Shown here: piece by piece, positions 1-7,861 of the stretch
Position numbering within the stretch: position 1 is the stretch's first letter
Layout: each line of letters begins with the position of its first letter
Assembly: GCF_002024165.1 (NCBI RefSeq)
Contig: NZ_MWQN01000001.1
Span: 4,753,501 to 4,817,500 of the forward strand
Direction: 5' to 3'
Source of the DNA: Embleya scabrispora
GTDB lineage: Bacteria; Actinomycetota; Actinomycetes; Streptomycetales; Streptomycetaceae
DNA length: 64,000 nt
Made by a program: the position numbers and the translations under genes
Notes under the pieces: model-generated
What the model saw: the letters and a program-made list of their open reading frames with translations, nothing else
Told to the model about the DNA's origin: nothing
Databases searched by the model: none

Positions 1-1287
1 ACGCTGTGCGCGGCGGTCACCGGCGCCTCGCCGTTCCGGCGGGCCACCCCGGTGGCCACGATGCACGCGATCGTGATCGCCGAGCCCGAGGTGCCGGAGG
101 AGATCGGGCCGCTGGAGCCACTGGTCCGCGACCTGTTTCGGCGCGATCCGACGCTGCGCCCGAACAGCGCCGAGGTGGAGGCGCGGCTGAGCGCGGTGGT
201 CGCCGCCGAGGGCCGCCGGCGCGCGGGCGATCCGACCCGGCCGATCCGGCCCACCATGCCCGGGCGGGCGTCGGCGTTCGGGGCGGTGGAGGCGGGGGAG
301 CCGGCCGTGACCGACCCACACCCGACCGACCCACACCCGACCGACCCGCCCGCGACGGACCCGTACCGGACGGATCCGTTCGGCGGTGATCCCGATTCGA
401 CCGACCCGGACGCGACGCTGGTGCCCTCCCCGCACCGGCAACCGCCGCTGCGCGACCTGCTGCCCACCGCGCGGCCCGCCCCCGACGACGCCGGATCGTT
501 CGAGCCGCTGCCCCGGGTGCCCGCCGCGCCGCCGCCCGGGCGCCGACCCGGCGGCCCCGCGGAGGCCGGGGATCCGCCGACCTTCCCGCTGCCCTCCCGC
601 GGCCGGCGCCCGGCCCGCTCGCGCCGTCGGTTGTTGGCGGTCCTGCTCCCGATCGTCACCGTCCTCGTCGCCGGCGCGATCGTGGCGGCGGTGCTGCTCG
701 CCGGCGCCGGCGGCCGGGGCGGCGACACAGCCGGGGCGTCGCCCCGGGCGAACCCGCCGACGGTCACCGGGTCCGGCTCGCGACCGGCCGCCGATCCGCT
801 CGCCGGCCTGGCCGCGTACCCCACCGCGCCCCCGGGAAGCGCGCCGATTCCGATACACCGGGTCGACGAGAGCACTTTCGCCTGGCGGGTCCCGCAGGGC
901 TGGACCCGCAAGGAGCAGAACCAGAGCGTGATCTACACCGACCCCGCCGGCCCGACCGTGTTGACCGGGCGGACCGCCTTCCAGCAGACCAGCGATCTGC
1001 TGGAACAGTGGCGCGACGACGAACAGAACGCCGCCCGGGTATTTCGCGACTATCGAAAAGTGACCTTCGAGTCGCGTGCCATTCACGGCCGCAAAGGCGT
1101 GGTCTGGGAATACACCTGGACCGAGTCCGGTATTGCCCGGCACGCGATGTTGGCGTCGGTGATCATCGACGGGATCTACGTCGAGGTCGATGTGTTCGGC
1201 ACCGAGCAGCTGTGGCCGCGCGACGCGGTCCTGCACGCGCTCGCGATGAACGAATTCACCCTCGCCGGTACCCGGCCGGCCGCCTGA
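1..1287 (+). CDS. Serine/threonine protein kinase, C-terminal part (5' end outside window)
   Basis: The frame is open from the first base and reads into the last helices of a Hanks-type kinase domain (FRRATPVATMHAIV, then RRDPTLRPNSAEVEARL), so the catalytic N-terminus lies upstream. After it come a long Pro/Asp-rich linker with TDPHP-type repeats (about 305-410), an Arg-flanked transmembrane helix (about 637-705), and a roughly 190-residue extracytoplasmic domain (TFAWRVPQGWTRKEQ onward). This is the layout of actinobacterial membrane sensor kinases. The extracytoplasmic domain is not a recognisable PASTA domain and its ligand is unknown. The gene ends 7 bp before the convergent pucR-like gene. 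An internal ATG at 52 is unlikely to be the true start because the kinase fold continues upstream of it. Confidence 0.85.
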   Translation, partial: TLCAAVTGASPFRRATPVATMHAIVIAEPEVPEEIGPLEPLVRDLFRRDPTLRPNSAEVEARLSAVVAAEGRRRAGDPTRPIRPTMPGRASAFGAVEAGEPAVTDPHPTDPHPTDPPATDPYRTDPFGGDPDSTDPDATLVPSPHRQPPLRDLLPTARPAPDDAGSFEPLPRVPAAPPPGRRPGGPAEAGDPPTFPLPSRGRRPARSRRRLLAVLLPIVTVLVAGAIVAAVLLAGAGGRGGDTAGASPRANPPTVTGSGSRPAADPLAGLAAYPTAPPGSAPIPIHRVDESTFAWRVPQGWTRKEQNQSVIYTDPAGPTVLTGRTAFQQTSDLLEQWRDDEQNAARVFRDYRKVTFESRAIHGRKGVVWEYTWTESGIARHAMLASVIIDGIYVEVDVFGTEQLWPRDAVLHALAMNEFTLAGTRPAA

Positions 1288-1294
1288 GCGGCGC

Positions 1295-2908
1295 TCAGCG
1301 CCGGAGCGCCTCCAGGCCGAGCAGCGCCACGTGCAGCGACAGGCAACTCTCCACCTGGTCCAGGTCCACGCCGAGCACCCGCTCGATCCGGTGCAGCCGC
1401 TCGTAGAAGGACGGCCGGGACAGGTGCGCGGCATCGGCGGCGGCGGACTTGTTGCGCCCGTGCTCCAGATAGATCCGCAGCATCGGGACCAACTGGCTGC
1501 CCTGCTGCGCGTCGTAGGCCAGCAGCGGCCCGAGTTCGCGCTCGACGTAGGTCTGCAACCGCGCGTCGTCGCGCAGCAGGTGCAGCAGGCCGCGCAGCCG
1601 TACGTCGGGCAGCCGGTAGAACGCGGCCTTGCCGCCCTGGTGCAGTGCCGCGTCGGCGACCTGGGTCGCCTCCAGGAGCGAGCGTCGCGCGTCGCGCGCC
1701 GCGCCCACCGAGGAGCCCACCGCGACCACGATGTCGTCCGCGAGATCCGGCGCGAGCCGGCGGATCGCGGCCGAGAAGCCCTCCAGCGCACCGTCCTCGG
1801 TGTCCTGCGAGGCGAGCGCGACGAGCAGCCCGACGTTGTCGTCGTCGAGCCCGCCGACCAGCGCGGCCAACCGGCGCTCGCGCACCGCGGCGGCGGCGAT
1901 CTCGGTGAAGTCGCGCAGCCGGGCCTGGGATTCCAGCGCGGCCGGGGTGGTGTTGCGCCGCAGCCGCAACACCACGCCGACCAGACGCCGGCCCTCCAGC
2001 GGGATGCCCAGGGCACGGGCGCGCAGGGTCACCTCGGCCACCGTGTACGAGTGGGTCAGGATCCCGGACAGCAGCGTGCGGTGGGTCTGCCGCTCCAGGC
2101 TCTCCCGATCGCGCACCACCAGCCGGTTCAGCGCCAGCGTGGAGGCCGCCCGCTCCAGGAGCATGGTCTGCCGCGCGGGCGGCGGGGTGCCGTCGCCGAC
2201 CAGCACCAGCCGGCCCCAGTCGTGCCCCCGGGCGCCCACCGTGGTCACCAGCCACCCGGTGCGCTCGTCGAAGGCGGTGCGGGTGGACAGCCGCAGCTGC
2301 CGGGAGCGGTCCTCCCAGTTCTCCAGCAGCGTCTCGGCCGCCGTGCCCGCCGCGTCGTAGGCCAGCACCTGGTGCGCCAGGTTCTCCAGGATCACCGGCC
2401 GCCCGGCCATCCGGGACGCCTGGCGGACCACCTCGGCGGGCTCGGCGCCCTCCACGGCCAGCTCGTTGAACGCCTGGTGCACCGCCTCGGACGCCTGCAA
2501 CTCGGCCAACTGGGCGTCGATGATCAGCGCGTGCACGGCCTCGGTGATACCGATGAACCGGGTCTCGTTGCGCAGCGTGATCACCGGCAGGCCGACCTGC
2601 TCGGCCGCGGCGACCAGCGCGCGCGGCAGTTGTTCGGTGTAGCGCCGGCCCAGTTCGAGCACGAGCCCGGCGGCGTCCACCTCGGCCAGATCGCGGATGT
2701 AGCGCTGCAACCCCTCACGCTCCTCCGGGAGCGCGATGCCGGTGGCCATCACCAGCTCGCCGCCCTTGAGCAGGCGGGTCACGTCGGGCAATTCGCTGAT
2801 GTGCACCCAGCGCACCGGACGGGCCAGGCCCCGCTCGCCCGCCACCACCTGCGGGCGGCCGCGCCGGACGATGTCGAGGGCCAGTACGTCGGAAACGGTG
2901 GGGAACAT
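1295..2908 (-). CDS. PucR-family transcriptional regulator
   Basis: The 537-residue protein has the family architecture. The N-terminal PucR domain (about 1-125) starts MFPTVSDVLALDIVRRG and contains RWVHISELPDVTRLLKGGELVMATG. A GGDEF-like middle segment follows, and the C-terminus carries a PucR-type helix-turn-helix (NKSAAADAAHLSRPSFYERL, then HRIERVLGVDLD). The ATG at 2908 was chosen because a GGAGG sits 7 bases upstream; the longer open frame upstream has no such site. The gene is divergent from an aldehyde dehydrogenase gene across 354 bp, the usual arrangement for a local regulator. Family knowledge links PucR proteins to nitrogen-compound catabolism. Control of the polyamine genes downstream is inferred. 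Confidence 0.9.
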   Translation of the reverse strand: MFPTVSDVLALDIVRRGRPQVVAGERGLARPVRWVHISELPDVTRLLKGGELVMATGIALPEEREGLQRYIRDLAEVDAAGLVLELGRRYTEQLPRALVAAAEQVGLPVITLRNETRFIGITEAVHALIIDAQLAELQASEAVHQAFNELAVEGAEPAEVVRQASRMAGRPVILENLAHQVLAYDAAGTAAETLLENWEDRSRQLRLSTRTAFDERTGWLVTTVGARGHDWGRLVLVGDGTPPPARQTMLLERAASTLALNRLVVRDRESLERQTHRTLLSGILTHSYTVAEVTLRARALGIPLEGRRLVGVVLRLRRNTTPAALESQARLRDFTEIAAAAVRERRLAALVGGLDDDNVGLLVALASQDTEDGALEGFSAAIRRLAPDLADDIVVAVGSSVGAARDARRSLLEATQVADAALHQGGKAAFYRLPDVRLRGLLHLLRDDARLQTYVERELGPLLAYDAQQGSQLVPMLRIYLEHGRNKSAAADAAHLSRPSFYERLHRIERVLGVDLDQVESCLSLHVALLGLEALRR

Positions 2909-3262
2909 TCGACAACCTCCGCGTGCTGACCACGATCCGACCGCGGGGCGGTTGGTTCCCGAGGGAAAGCCGAAGGGAACCGAGGGATCCTGAGAGAAGG
3001 AAACCCGCAAACCGTCAAGCAAGCTGTAAACGGCTCGGCGGGCGGTGCTTCCATGGTGACAGGTCACCCGCGGGTTCGAACTGCCGCCCCGGGGTTCGTC
3101 CCGGCGATTTCCGACCTGTAAAGGCCATGGGCCCGTACCTGTCGATGTGCCTGTTGCGGCACCCCGTGTCGAAACGGCATCGTCCTACGCTGACGCGGCT
3201 CACGCGCATAACCACCACTCGCGACGCCCGTCGGCTCATCGAAATTCCCTTGGAGGGCTCCC
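2909..3262. other. Divergent intergenic region between pucR-like and aldehyde dehydrogenase genes
   Basis: These 354 bp hold no convincing gene. They should contain the promoters of both divergent genes. I see one strong palindrome (3055-3068, listed separately) and a good ribosome-binding site (GGAGGG) just before the start at 3263. A TACGCT at 3186-3191 could be a -10 element for the rightward gene, but no -35 element lies at the right distance. Confidence 0.5.
3055..3068. promoter_or_regulatory. Palindrome GGTGAC-AG-GTCACC, candidate operator
   Basis: A perfect 6-2-6 inverted repeat lies near the middle of the divergent spacer. Its position 147 bp from the leftward start and 195 bp from the rightward start fits a shared operator for the adjacent PucR regulator. 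No binding data; inferred from symmetry and place. Confidence 0.35.
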
Positions 3263-4765
3263 ATGCCTATGCAGGACTTCGGCAACGGTCATCAGTACGT
3301 CGGGGGACAACTGCGGCAGGGCTCGTCCGGGGAGACGTTCGACGTGGTGAACCCCGCCACCGGCGACACGGTCGAGACGCTCACCCTCGCGGACCCCTCG
3401 GACGTGGACGCGGCGGTCGCCGCCGCCAAGGGCGCCTTCCCGCAGTGGTCGGGCGCCACCCCGGGCGAGCGGGCCGGCGTACTGAACAAACTCGCCGCCC
3501 TCATCGAGGAGCGGGCCGAGGACTTCGCCCGGGTGGAGAGCGCGCAGGCGGGCAAGCCGATCCGGCTGACCACCGAGTTCGACGTACCGGGCACGATCGA
3601 CAACACCGCGTTCTTCGCGGGCGCCGCGCGCAACCTGGAGGGCAAGGCGGCCGGGGAGTACGCGGCCGGCTCCACCTCCATGGTGCGCCGCGAGGCGATC
3701 GGCGTGGTCGGCTCGATCGCGCCGTGGAACTACCCGCTGCAGATGGCCGCCTGGAAGATCCTCCCGGCGATCGCGGCGGGCAACACCATCGTGCTCAAGC
3801 CGGCCGAGATCACTCCCCTCACCTCGCTGATGTTCGCCCGCGCGTGCACCGACGCGGGCATCCCCGACGGTGTGGTCAACGTGGTCACCGGCAAGGGACG
3901 CACCGTCGGCGAGTATCTGATGGGCCACGCCGACGTGTCGATGGTCTCCTTCACCGGCTCCACCGGGGTGGGCAAGCGGATCGGCGAGGTGGCCCTGCGC
4001 ACGGTCAAGCGGCTGCACCTCGAACTGGGCGGGAAGGCCCCGTTCGTGGTCTTCGACGACGCCGACCTCGACGCCGCGATCAACGGCGCGGTCGCCGCGT
4101 CCCTGATCAACTCCGGCCAGGACTGCACCGCCGCCACCCGCGCCTATGTCCAGCGCCCGCTCTTCGACGCGTTCGTCGCCGGGGTCGCGGAGCTGTACCA
4201 GGGTGTGCGCCTGGGCGACACCACGGACCCCGCGACCGACCTCGGCCCGCTCGTCTCGCGCCGCCAGCAGGAGTCGGTGGCCGGCTTCGTCGAGCGTGCC
4301 CGCGGCTACGGCGCCACCATCGTCACCGGCGGCGAGATCCCCGGCGGCGACCTGGCCAAGGGCGCCTTCTACCGGCCGACGCTGGTCACCGGGGTGGCCC
4401 AGGACAGCGAGATCGTGCAGGACGAGATCTTCGGCCCGGTGCTGGTGGTGCTGCCGTTCGACAGCGACGACGAGGGCATCCGGCTCGCCAACGACACCCC
4501 GTACGGCCTCGCCGCCTCCGCGTGGACCCGTGACATCTTCCGCTCGCTGCGCGCGACCCGGGAGATCCAGGCCGGCTGCGTGTGGGTCAACGACCACATC
4601 CCGATCATCAGCGACATGCCGCACGGCGGCTACAAGGCCTCCGGCTTCGGCAAGGACATGTCGCAGTACTCCTTCGACGAGTACACCCAGGTCAAGCACG
4701 TCATGTACGACGGCACGGGCATCGCCCGCAAGGACTGGCACCGGACCATCTTCGGAGCTCGGTAG
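3263..4765 (+). CDS. Aldehyde dehydrogenase, probably gamma-aminobutyraldehyde dehydrogenase
   Basis: A 500-residue NAD(P)-dependent aldehyde dehydrogenase of normal length. Visible landmarks are the PWNYPLQ segment (about 154-160), LELGG with general base Glu254, SGQDCTAATR with catalytic Cys288, and EIFGPVL near residue 395. The SGQDC context and overall sequence resemble the aminobutyraldehyde dehydrogenases that turn 4-aminobutanal into GABA in putrescine breakdown. The polyamine-type ABC transporter genes and FAD oxidase gene downstream support that role. The ATG at 3263 has GGAGGG 5 bases upstream; a second in-frame ATG lies 6 bases later. Betaine-aldehyde activity is a less likely alternative. 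Confidence 0.85.
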   Translation: MPMQDFGNGHQYVGGQLRQGSSGETFDVVNPATGDTVETLTLADPSDVDAAVAAAKGAFPQWSGATPGERAGVLNKLAALIEERAEDFARVESAQAGKPIRLTTEFDVPGTIDNTAFFAGAARNLEGKAAGEYAAGSTSMVRREAIGVVGSIAPWNYPLQMAAWKILPAIAAGNTIVLKPAEITPLTSLMFARACTDAGIPDGVVNVVTGKGRTVGEYLMGHADVSMVSFTGSTGVGKRIGEVALRTVKRLHLELGGKAPFVVFDDADLDAAINGAVAASLINSGQDCTAATRAYVQRPLFDAFVAGVAELYQGVRLGDTTDPATDLGPLVSRRQQESVAGFVERARGYGATIVTGGEIPGGDLAKGAFYRPTLVTGVAQDSEIVQDEIFGPVLVVLPFDSDDEGIRLANDTPYGLAASAWTRDIFRSLRATREIQAGCVWVNDHIPIISDMPHGGYKASGFGKDMSQYSFDEYTQVKHVMYDGTGIARKDWHRTIFGAR

Positions 4766-4866
4766 ACACCCCCACCTTCCGGATCGGCGGCCGAGAGCGA
4801 GAGCTCCCGGCCGTCTCGTGTGGCCGGCGGACGGGCCTTCACCCGTCCCGGGCGGCGAGAGGAAAC

Positions 4867-6018
4867 ATGACTGAGCAGCAGCGGGCCGGCGCCTCCGGCG
4901 ATGTCTCCTTGGCGGGTCTGAGCAAGCACTACGGGAGCTTCACGGCCGTCCGCCCCATGGATCTGACGATCCCCGCGGGATCGTTCTTCGCCCTCCTCGG
5001 CGCCTCGGGCTGCGGCAAGACCACGACGTTGCGGATGATCGCCGGACTGGAGCAGCCCTCGACGGGCACCGTCCGCATCGGGGATCGCGACGTCACGGCG
5101 CTGCCGCCGTACAAGCGCCCCGTCAACACGGTGTTCCAGAACTACGCGCTGTTCCCGCACCTGAGCGTGGCCGACAACGTCGGCTTCGGGCTGCGCCGAC
5201 GAGGTATCAAGGACACCGCGAAGCAGGTCGAGGACATGCTCGCCCTGGTCGAGCTCGGACACCTGGCCAAGCGCAAGCCGACCCAGCTCTCCGGCGGCCA
5301 GCAGCAGCGGGTCGCGGTGGCCCGGGCGCTGATCAACACGCCGCAGGTGTTGCTCCTGGACGAGCCGCTGGGCGCGCTCGACCTCAAGCTGCGCCGGCAG
5401 ATGCAACTCGAACTCAAGCGCATCCAGACCGACGTGGGCATCACCTTCGTGCACGTCACGCACGACCAGGAAGAGGCCATGACGATGGCCGACACCATCG
5501 CCGTGATGAACGGCGGCCGCATCGAACAGCTCGGCTCCCCGGTCGAGTTGTACGAGTCGCCGCGGACCACCTTCGTGGCCAACTTCCTCGGGCAGTCCAA
5601 TCTCATCGAGGCCGAGGTGACCGGGCGCGCCGACGGCGATCTGCTGCTCGACGCGCAGGGCAACCGCCTCGTGCTGCCCGCCGCGCGCTCCGCCGCCGAC
5701 GGCGACCGGCTCGTGATGGGCATCCGCCCCGAGAAGATCACCATCGTGCACACGAGCGACGCCAAGGTCGCGGACGGCCGCAACCGGCTCGACGGCGGAG
5801 TGATCGTGGACGCCGCGTTCATCGGCGTCTCCACCCAGTACGTGGTGCGGATGCCGTGGGGCCAGGAATTCACCGTCTTCGAGCAGAACATGGAGCGCGA
5901 CCGGCGCCTGGTGCCCGGCGCGGGCGTGCTGCTGCACTGGAACCCGGAGCACGGTTTCGGACTCGAATCGGGCGACCTGACCGCGGGCATCGCCGAGGCG
6001 AGCGAGGACGCCGCGTGA
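4867..6018 (+). CDS. potA: Spermidine/putrescine ABC transporter ATP-binding protein
   Basis: 383 residues, the usual length for PotA-type ATPases. Walker A is GASGCGKT (45-52), the signature is LSGGQQQR (141-148), Walker B is LLLDEP (161-166), and the stretch after about 280 is the TOBE domain typical of this family. GAGAGGAAAC precedes the ATG at 4867. The next permease gene starts inside its stop codon (GTGA overlap at 6015-6018), so the three transport genes are translationally coupled. PotA energises import of polyamines; the polyamine assignment rests on family resemblance and on the neighbouring aminobutyraldehyde and GABA enzymes. Confidence 0.9.
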   Translation: MTEQQRAGASGDVSLAGLSKHYGSFTAVRPMDLTIPAGSFFALLGASGCGKTTTLRMIAGLEQPSTGTVRIGDRDVTALPPYKRPVNTVFQNYALFPHLSVADNVGFGLRRRGIKDTAKQVEDMLALVELGHLAKRKPTQLSGGQQQRVAVARALINTPQVLLLDEPLGALDLKLRRQMQLELKRIQTDVGITFVHVTHDQEEAMTMADTIAVMNGGRIEQLGSPVELYESPRTTFVANFLGQSNLIEAEVTGRADGDLLLDAQGNRLVLPAARSAADGDRLVMGIRPEKITIVHTSDAKVADGRNRLDGGVIVDAAFIGVSTQYVVRMPWGQEFTVFEQNMERDRRLVPGAGVLLHWNPEHGFGLESGDLTAGIAEASEDAA

Positions 6019-6956
6019 GCGCGCTCGGCACCCTCGGCACGGGCACGACGGGAGGTGCGGACACCGCCGACAAGGGGGGCAACGAGCCGGCCCGGCGCGG
6101 CAGATGGGTGCCGTACGCACTGCTCGCCCCCGGCCTGCTGTGGCTCGTCGTGTTCTTCGCCGTTCCGATGGTGGTCCAGGGCTCCACCTCGCTCCAGACC
6201 GGCAACCTGACCAAGGGCTACGACCTCACCTGGCACTGGGCCACCTACTGGGACGCGATCGAGCAGTACTACCCGCAGTTCCTGCGCTCGTTCGGCTACG
6301 CCGCCGCGGCGACCGTGATGTGCCTGGTGATCGGCTACCCGCTCGCCTACGCGATCGCGTTCAAGGCGGGCCGGTGGCGCGGCATGTGGCTGGTGCTGGT
6401 GATCGCGCCGTTCTTCACCAGCTTCCTGGTGCGCACCCTGGCCTGGAAGACGATCCTCGCGGACAACGGGATCGTCGTGGACGTGCTCAACACGCTGCGC
6501 TTCACCGACGTCACGGCGTTCCTCGGACTCACCCAGGACGACCGGGTGTTGGCCACGCCGCTCGCGGTGATCTGCGGATTGACCTACAACTTCCTGCCGT
6601 TCATGGTGCTGCCGCTGTACGCCTGCCTGGAACGGATCGACCCCAGGCTGCACGAGGCGGCCGGCGACCTGTACGCCTCGCCGCGCACCACGTTCGCCAA
6701 GGTCACCTTCCCGCTGTCGCTGCCGGGCGTGGTCTCCGGCACGCTGCTCACCTTCATCCCGGCCTCCGGCGACTACGTCAACGCGCAGTGGCTCGGCTCG
6801 CCCGACACCGGCATGGCGGGCAATGTGATCCAGACCCAGTTCCTGCGGGTCCTGGACTACCCGACCGCCGCCGCCCTGTCGTTCATCCTGATGCTGCTGA
6901 TCGTGCTGATGGTGACCGCGTACATCCGCAAGGCGGGGACGGAGGACCTGGTCTGA
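6015..6956 (+). CDS. potB: Polyamine-type ABC transporter permease (PotB-like)
   Basis: A 313-residue integral membrane protein with about six hydrophobic segments, beginning with YALLAPGLLWLVVFFAVPM. The cytoplasmic coupling loop is EAAGDLYASPRTTFAKV, an EAA motif. The GTG start at 6015 overlaps the potA stop by 4 bp, and the next permease ATG shares the last base of its own stop (TGATG at 6954-6958). It pairs with the following gene to form the membrane channel. No substrate-binding-protein gene follows, unlike most pot operons. Confidence 0.88.
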   Translation: MSALGTLGTGTTGGADTADKGGNEPARRGRWVPYALLAPGLLWLVVFFAVPMVVQGSTSLQTGNLTKGYDLTWHWATYWDAIEQYYPQFLRSFGYAAAATVMCLVIGYPLAYAIAFKAGRWRGMWLVLVIAPFFTSFLVRTLAWKTILADNGIVVDVLNTLRFTDVTAFLGLTQDDRVLATPLAVICGLTYNFLPFMVLPLYACLERIDPRLHEAAGDLYASPRTTFAKVTFPLSLPGVVSGTLLTFIPASGDYVNAQWLGSPDTGMAGNVIQTQFLRVLDYPTAAALSFILMLLIVLMVTAYIRKAGTEDLV

Positions 6957-7756
6957 TGGCCGTCGTCAACTGGTTGCGTCGCAACGTCATCGTGCTGGTC
7001 GGCCTGCTCGCGCTCGGCTACATGACGCTGCCCAACATCGTCGTGCTGATGTTCTCGTTCAACGACCCGAACGGGCGCTTCAACTACACCTGGAACGGCT
7101 TCACCACCGACGCGTGGGAAAAGCCGTGCGGGGTCGCGGGCATCTGCGACTCGGTCGAGGTCAGCATGAAGATCGCGGTGTTGTCCACCCTGATCGCCAC
7201 CGCCCTCGGCACCGCGATCGCCTTCGCGCTCGGCCGCTACCGGTTCCGGGCCCGGGGCGCGATCAACACGCTGCTGTTCCTGCCGATGTCGATGCCCGAG
7301 GTGGTGATGGGCGCCTCGCTCGGCACGCTGTTCCTGAACATGCGGATCAACACCGGTTTCGTGACCATCCTGATCGCGCACATCATGTTCTGTCTGAGCT
7401 TCGTGGTGGTCGCGGTCAAGGCCCGGGTGCTGGGCATGGACCCCAAGCTCGAAGAGGCCGCGCAGGACCTGTACGCGTCGCCCACCCAGGTGTTCCTGCG
7501 GGTGACCCTGCCGCTCGCGGCACCCGGTATCGGAGCCGGCGCGATGCTCGCGTTCGCGCTCAGCTTCGACGACTTCGTGATCACCAACTTCACCTCGGGC
7601 AACACGGTCACGTTCCCGATGTTCGTGTACGGCGCGGCCCAGCGCGGCACCCCGCCACAGATCAACGTGATCGGCTCGGCGATGTTCGTGATCGCCGTAC
7701 TGATCGTGATGATCGGGCAGATCCGCGCGTCGCGGCGGGCCAGGCAACGCGCCTGA
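6956..7756 (+). CDS. potC: Polyamine-type ABC transporter permease (PotC-like)
   Basis: 266 residues with six hydrophobic segments and the EAA loop (LEEAAQDLYASPTQVFLRVTL), which almost repeats the loop of the preceding permease, as expected for a PotB/PotC pair. Starts at ATG 6956, overlapping the preceding stop by one base. The extracytoplasmic loop WEKPCGVAGICDSVEV has two cysteines. It is the last gene of the transporter unit and is followed by a hairpin and then the FAD oxidase gene. Confidence 0.88.
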   Translation: MAVVNWLRRNVIVLVGLLALGYMTLPNIVVLMFSFNDPNGRFNYTWNGFTTDAWEKPCGVAGICDSVEVSMKIAVLSTLIATALGTAIAFALGRYRFRARGAINTLLFLPMSMPEVVMGASLGTLFLNMRINTGFVTILIAHIMFCLSFVVVAVKARVLGMDPKLEEAAQDLYASPTQVFLRVTLPLAAPGIGAGAMLAFALSFDDFVITNFTSGNTVTFPMFVYGAAQRGTPPQINVIGSAMFVIAVLIVMIGQIRASRRARQRA

Positions 7757-7807
7757 CCGCGCCTGTTGGATGATGAACACTCCCAGATCCGTAGCTATGC
7801 GGTGAAA

Positions 7808-7838
7808 CCGCCGGGGTCCGACAAGGGGACTCCGGCGG
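7808..7838 (+). terminator. Hairpin between potC-like and FAD oxidase genes
   Basis: A 12-bp stem with one G-T pair (7808-7819 with 7827-7838) closes a 7-base loop. There is no T-run after it, so it may be a partial terminator or an mRNA processing or stability element rather than a full stop. The 9-mer GGTGAAACC occurs on both sides (7801-7809 and 7851-7859). Confidence 0.5.
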
Positions 7839-7861
7839 CATCGCGAAAGTGGTGAAACCCC

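Noticed and set aside
2923-4533. Long open frame overlapping the aldehyde dehydrogenase gene in another frame
   Set aside because: In very GC-rich DNA unused frames stay open. The product is Arg/Gly-rich without family motifs, while the overlapping gene is a clear enzyme.
7801-7859. Direct repeats as an insertion or attachment site
   Set aside because: Only 9 bp long, with no integrase, transposase or base-composition change nearby.
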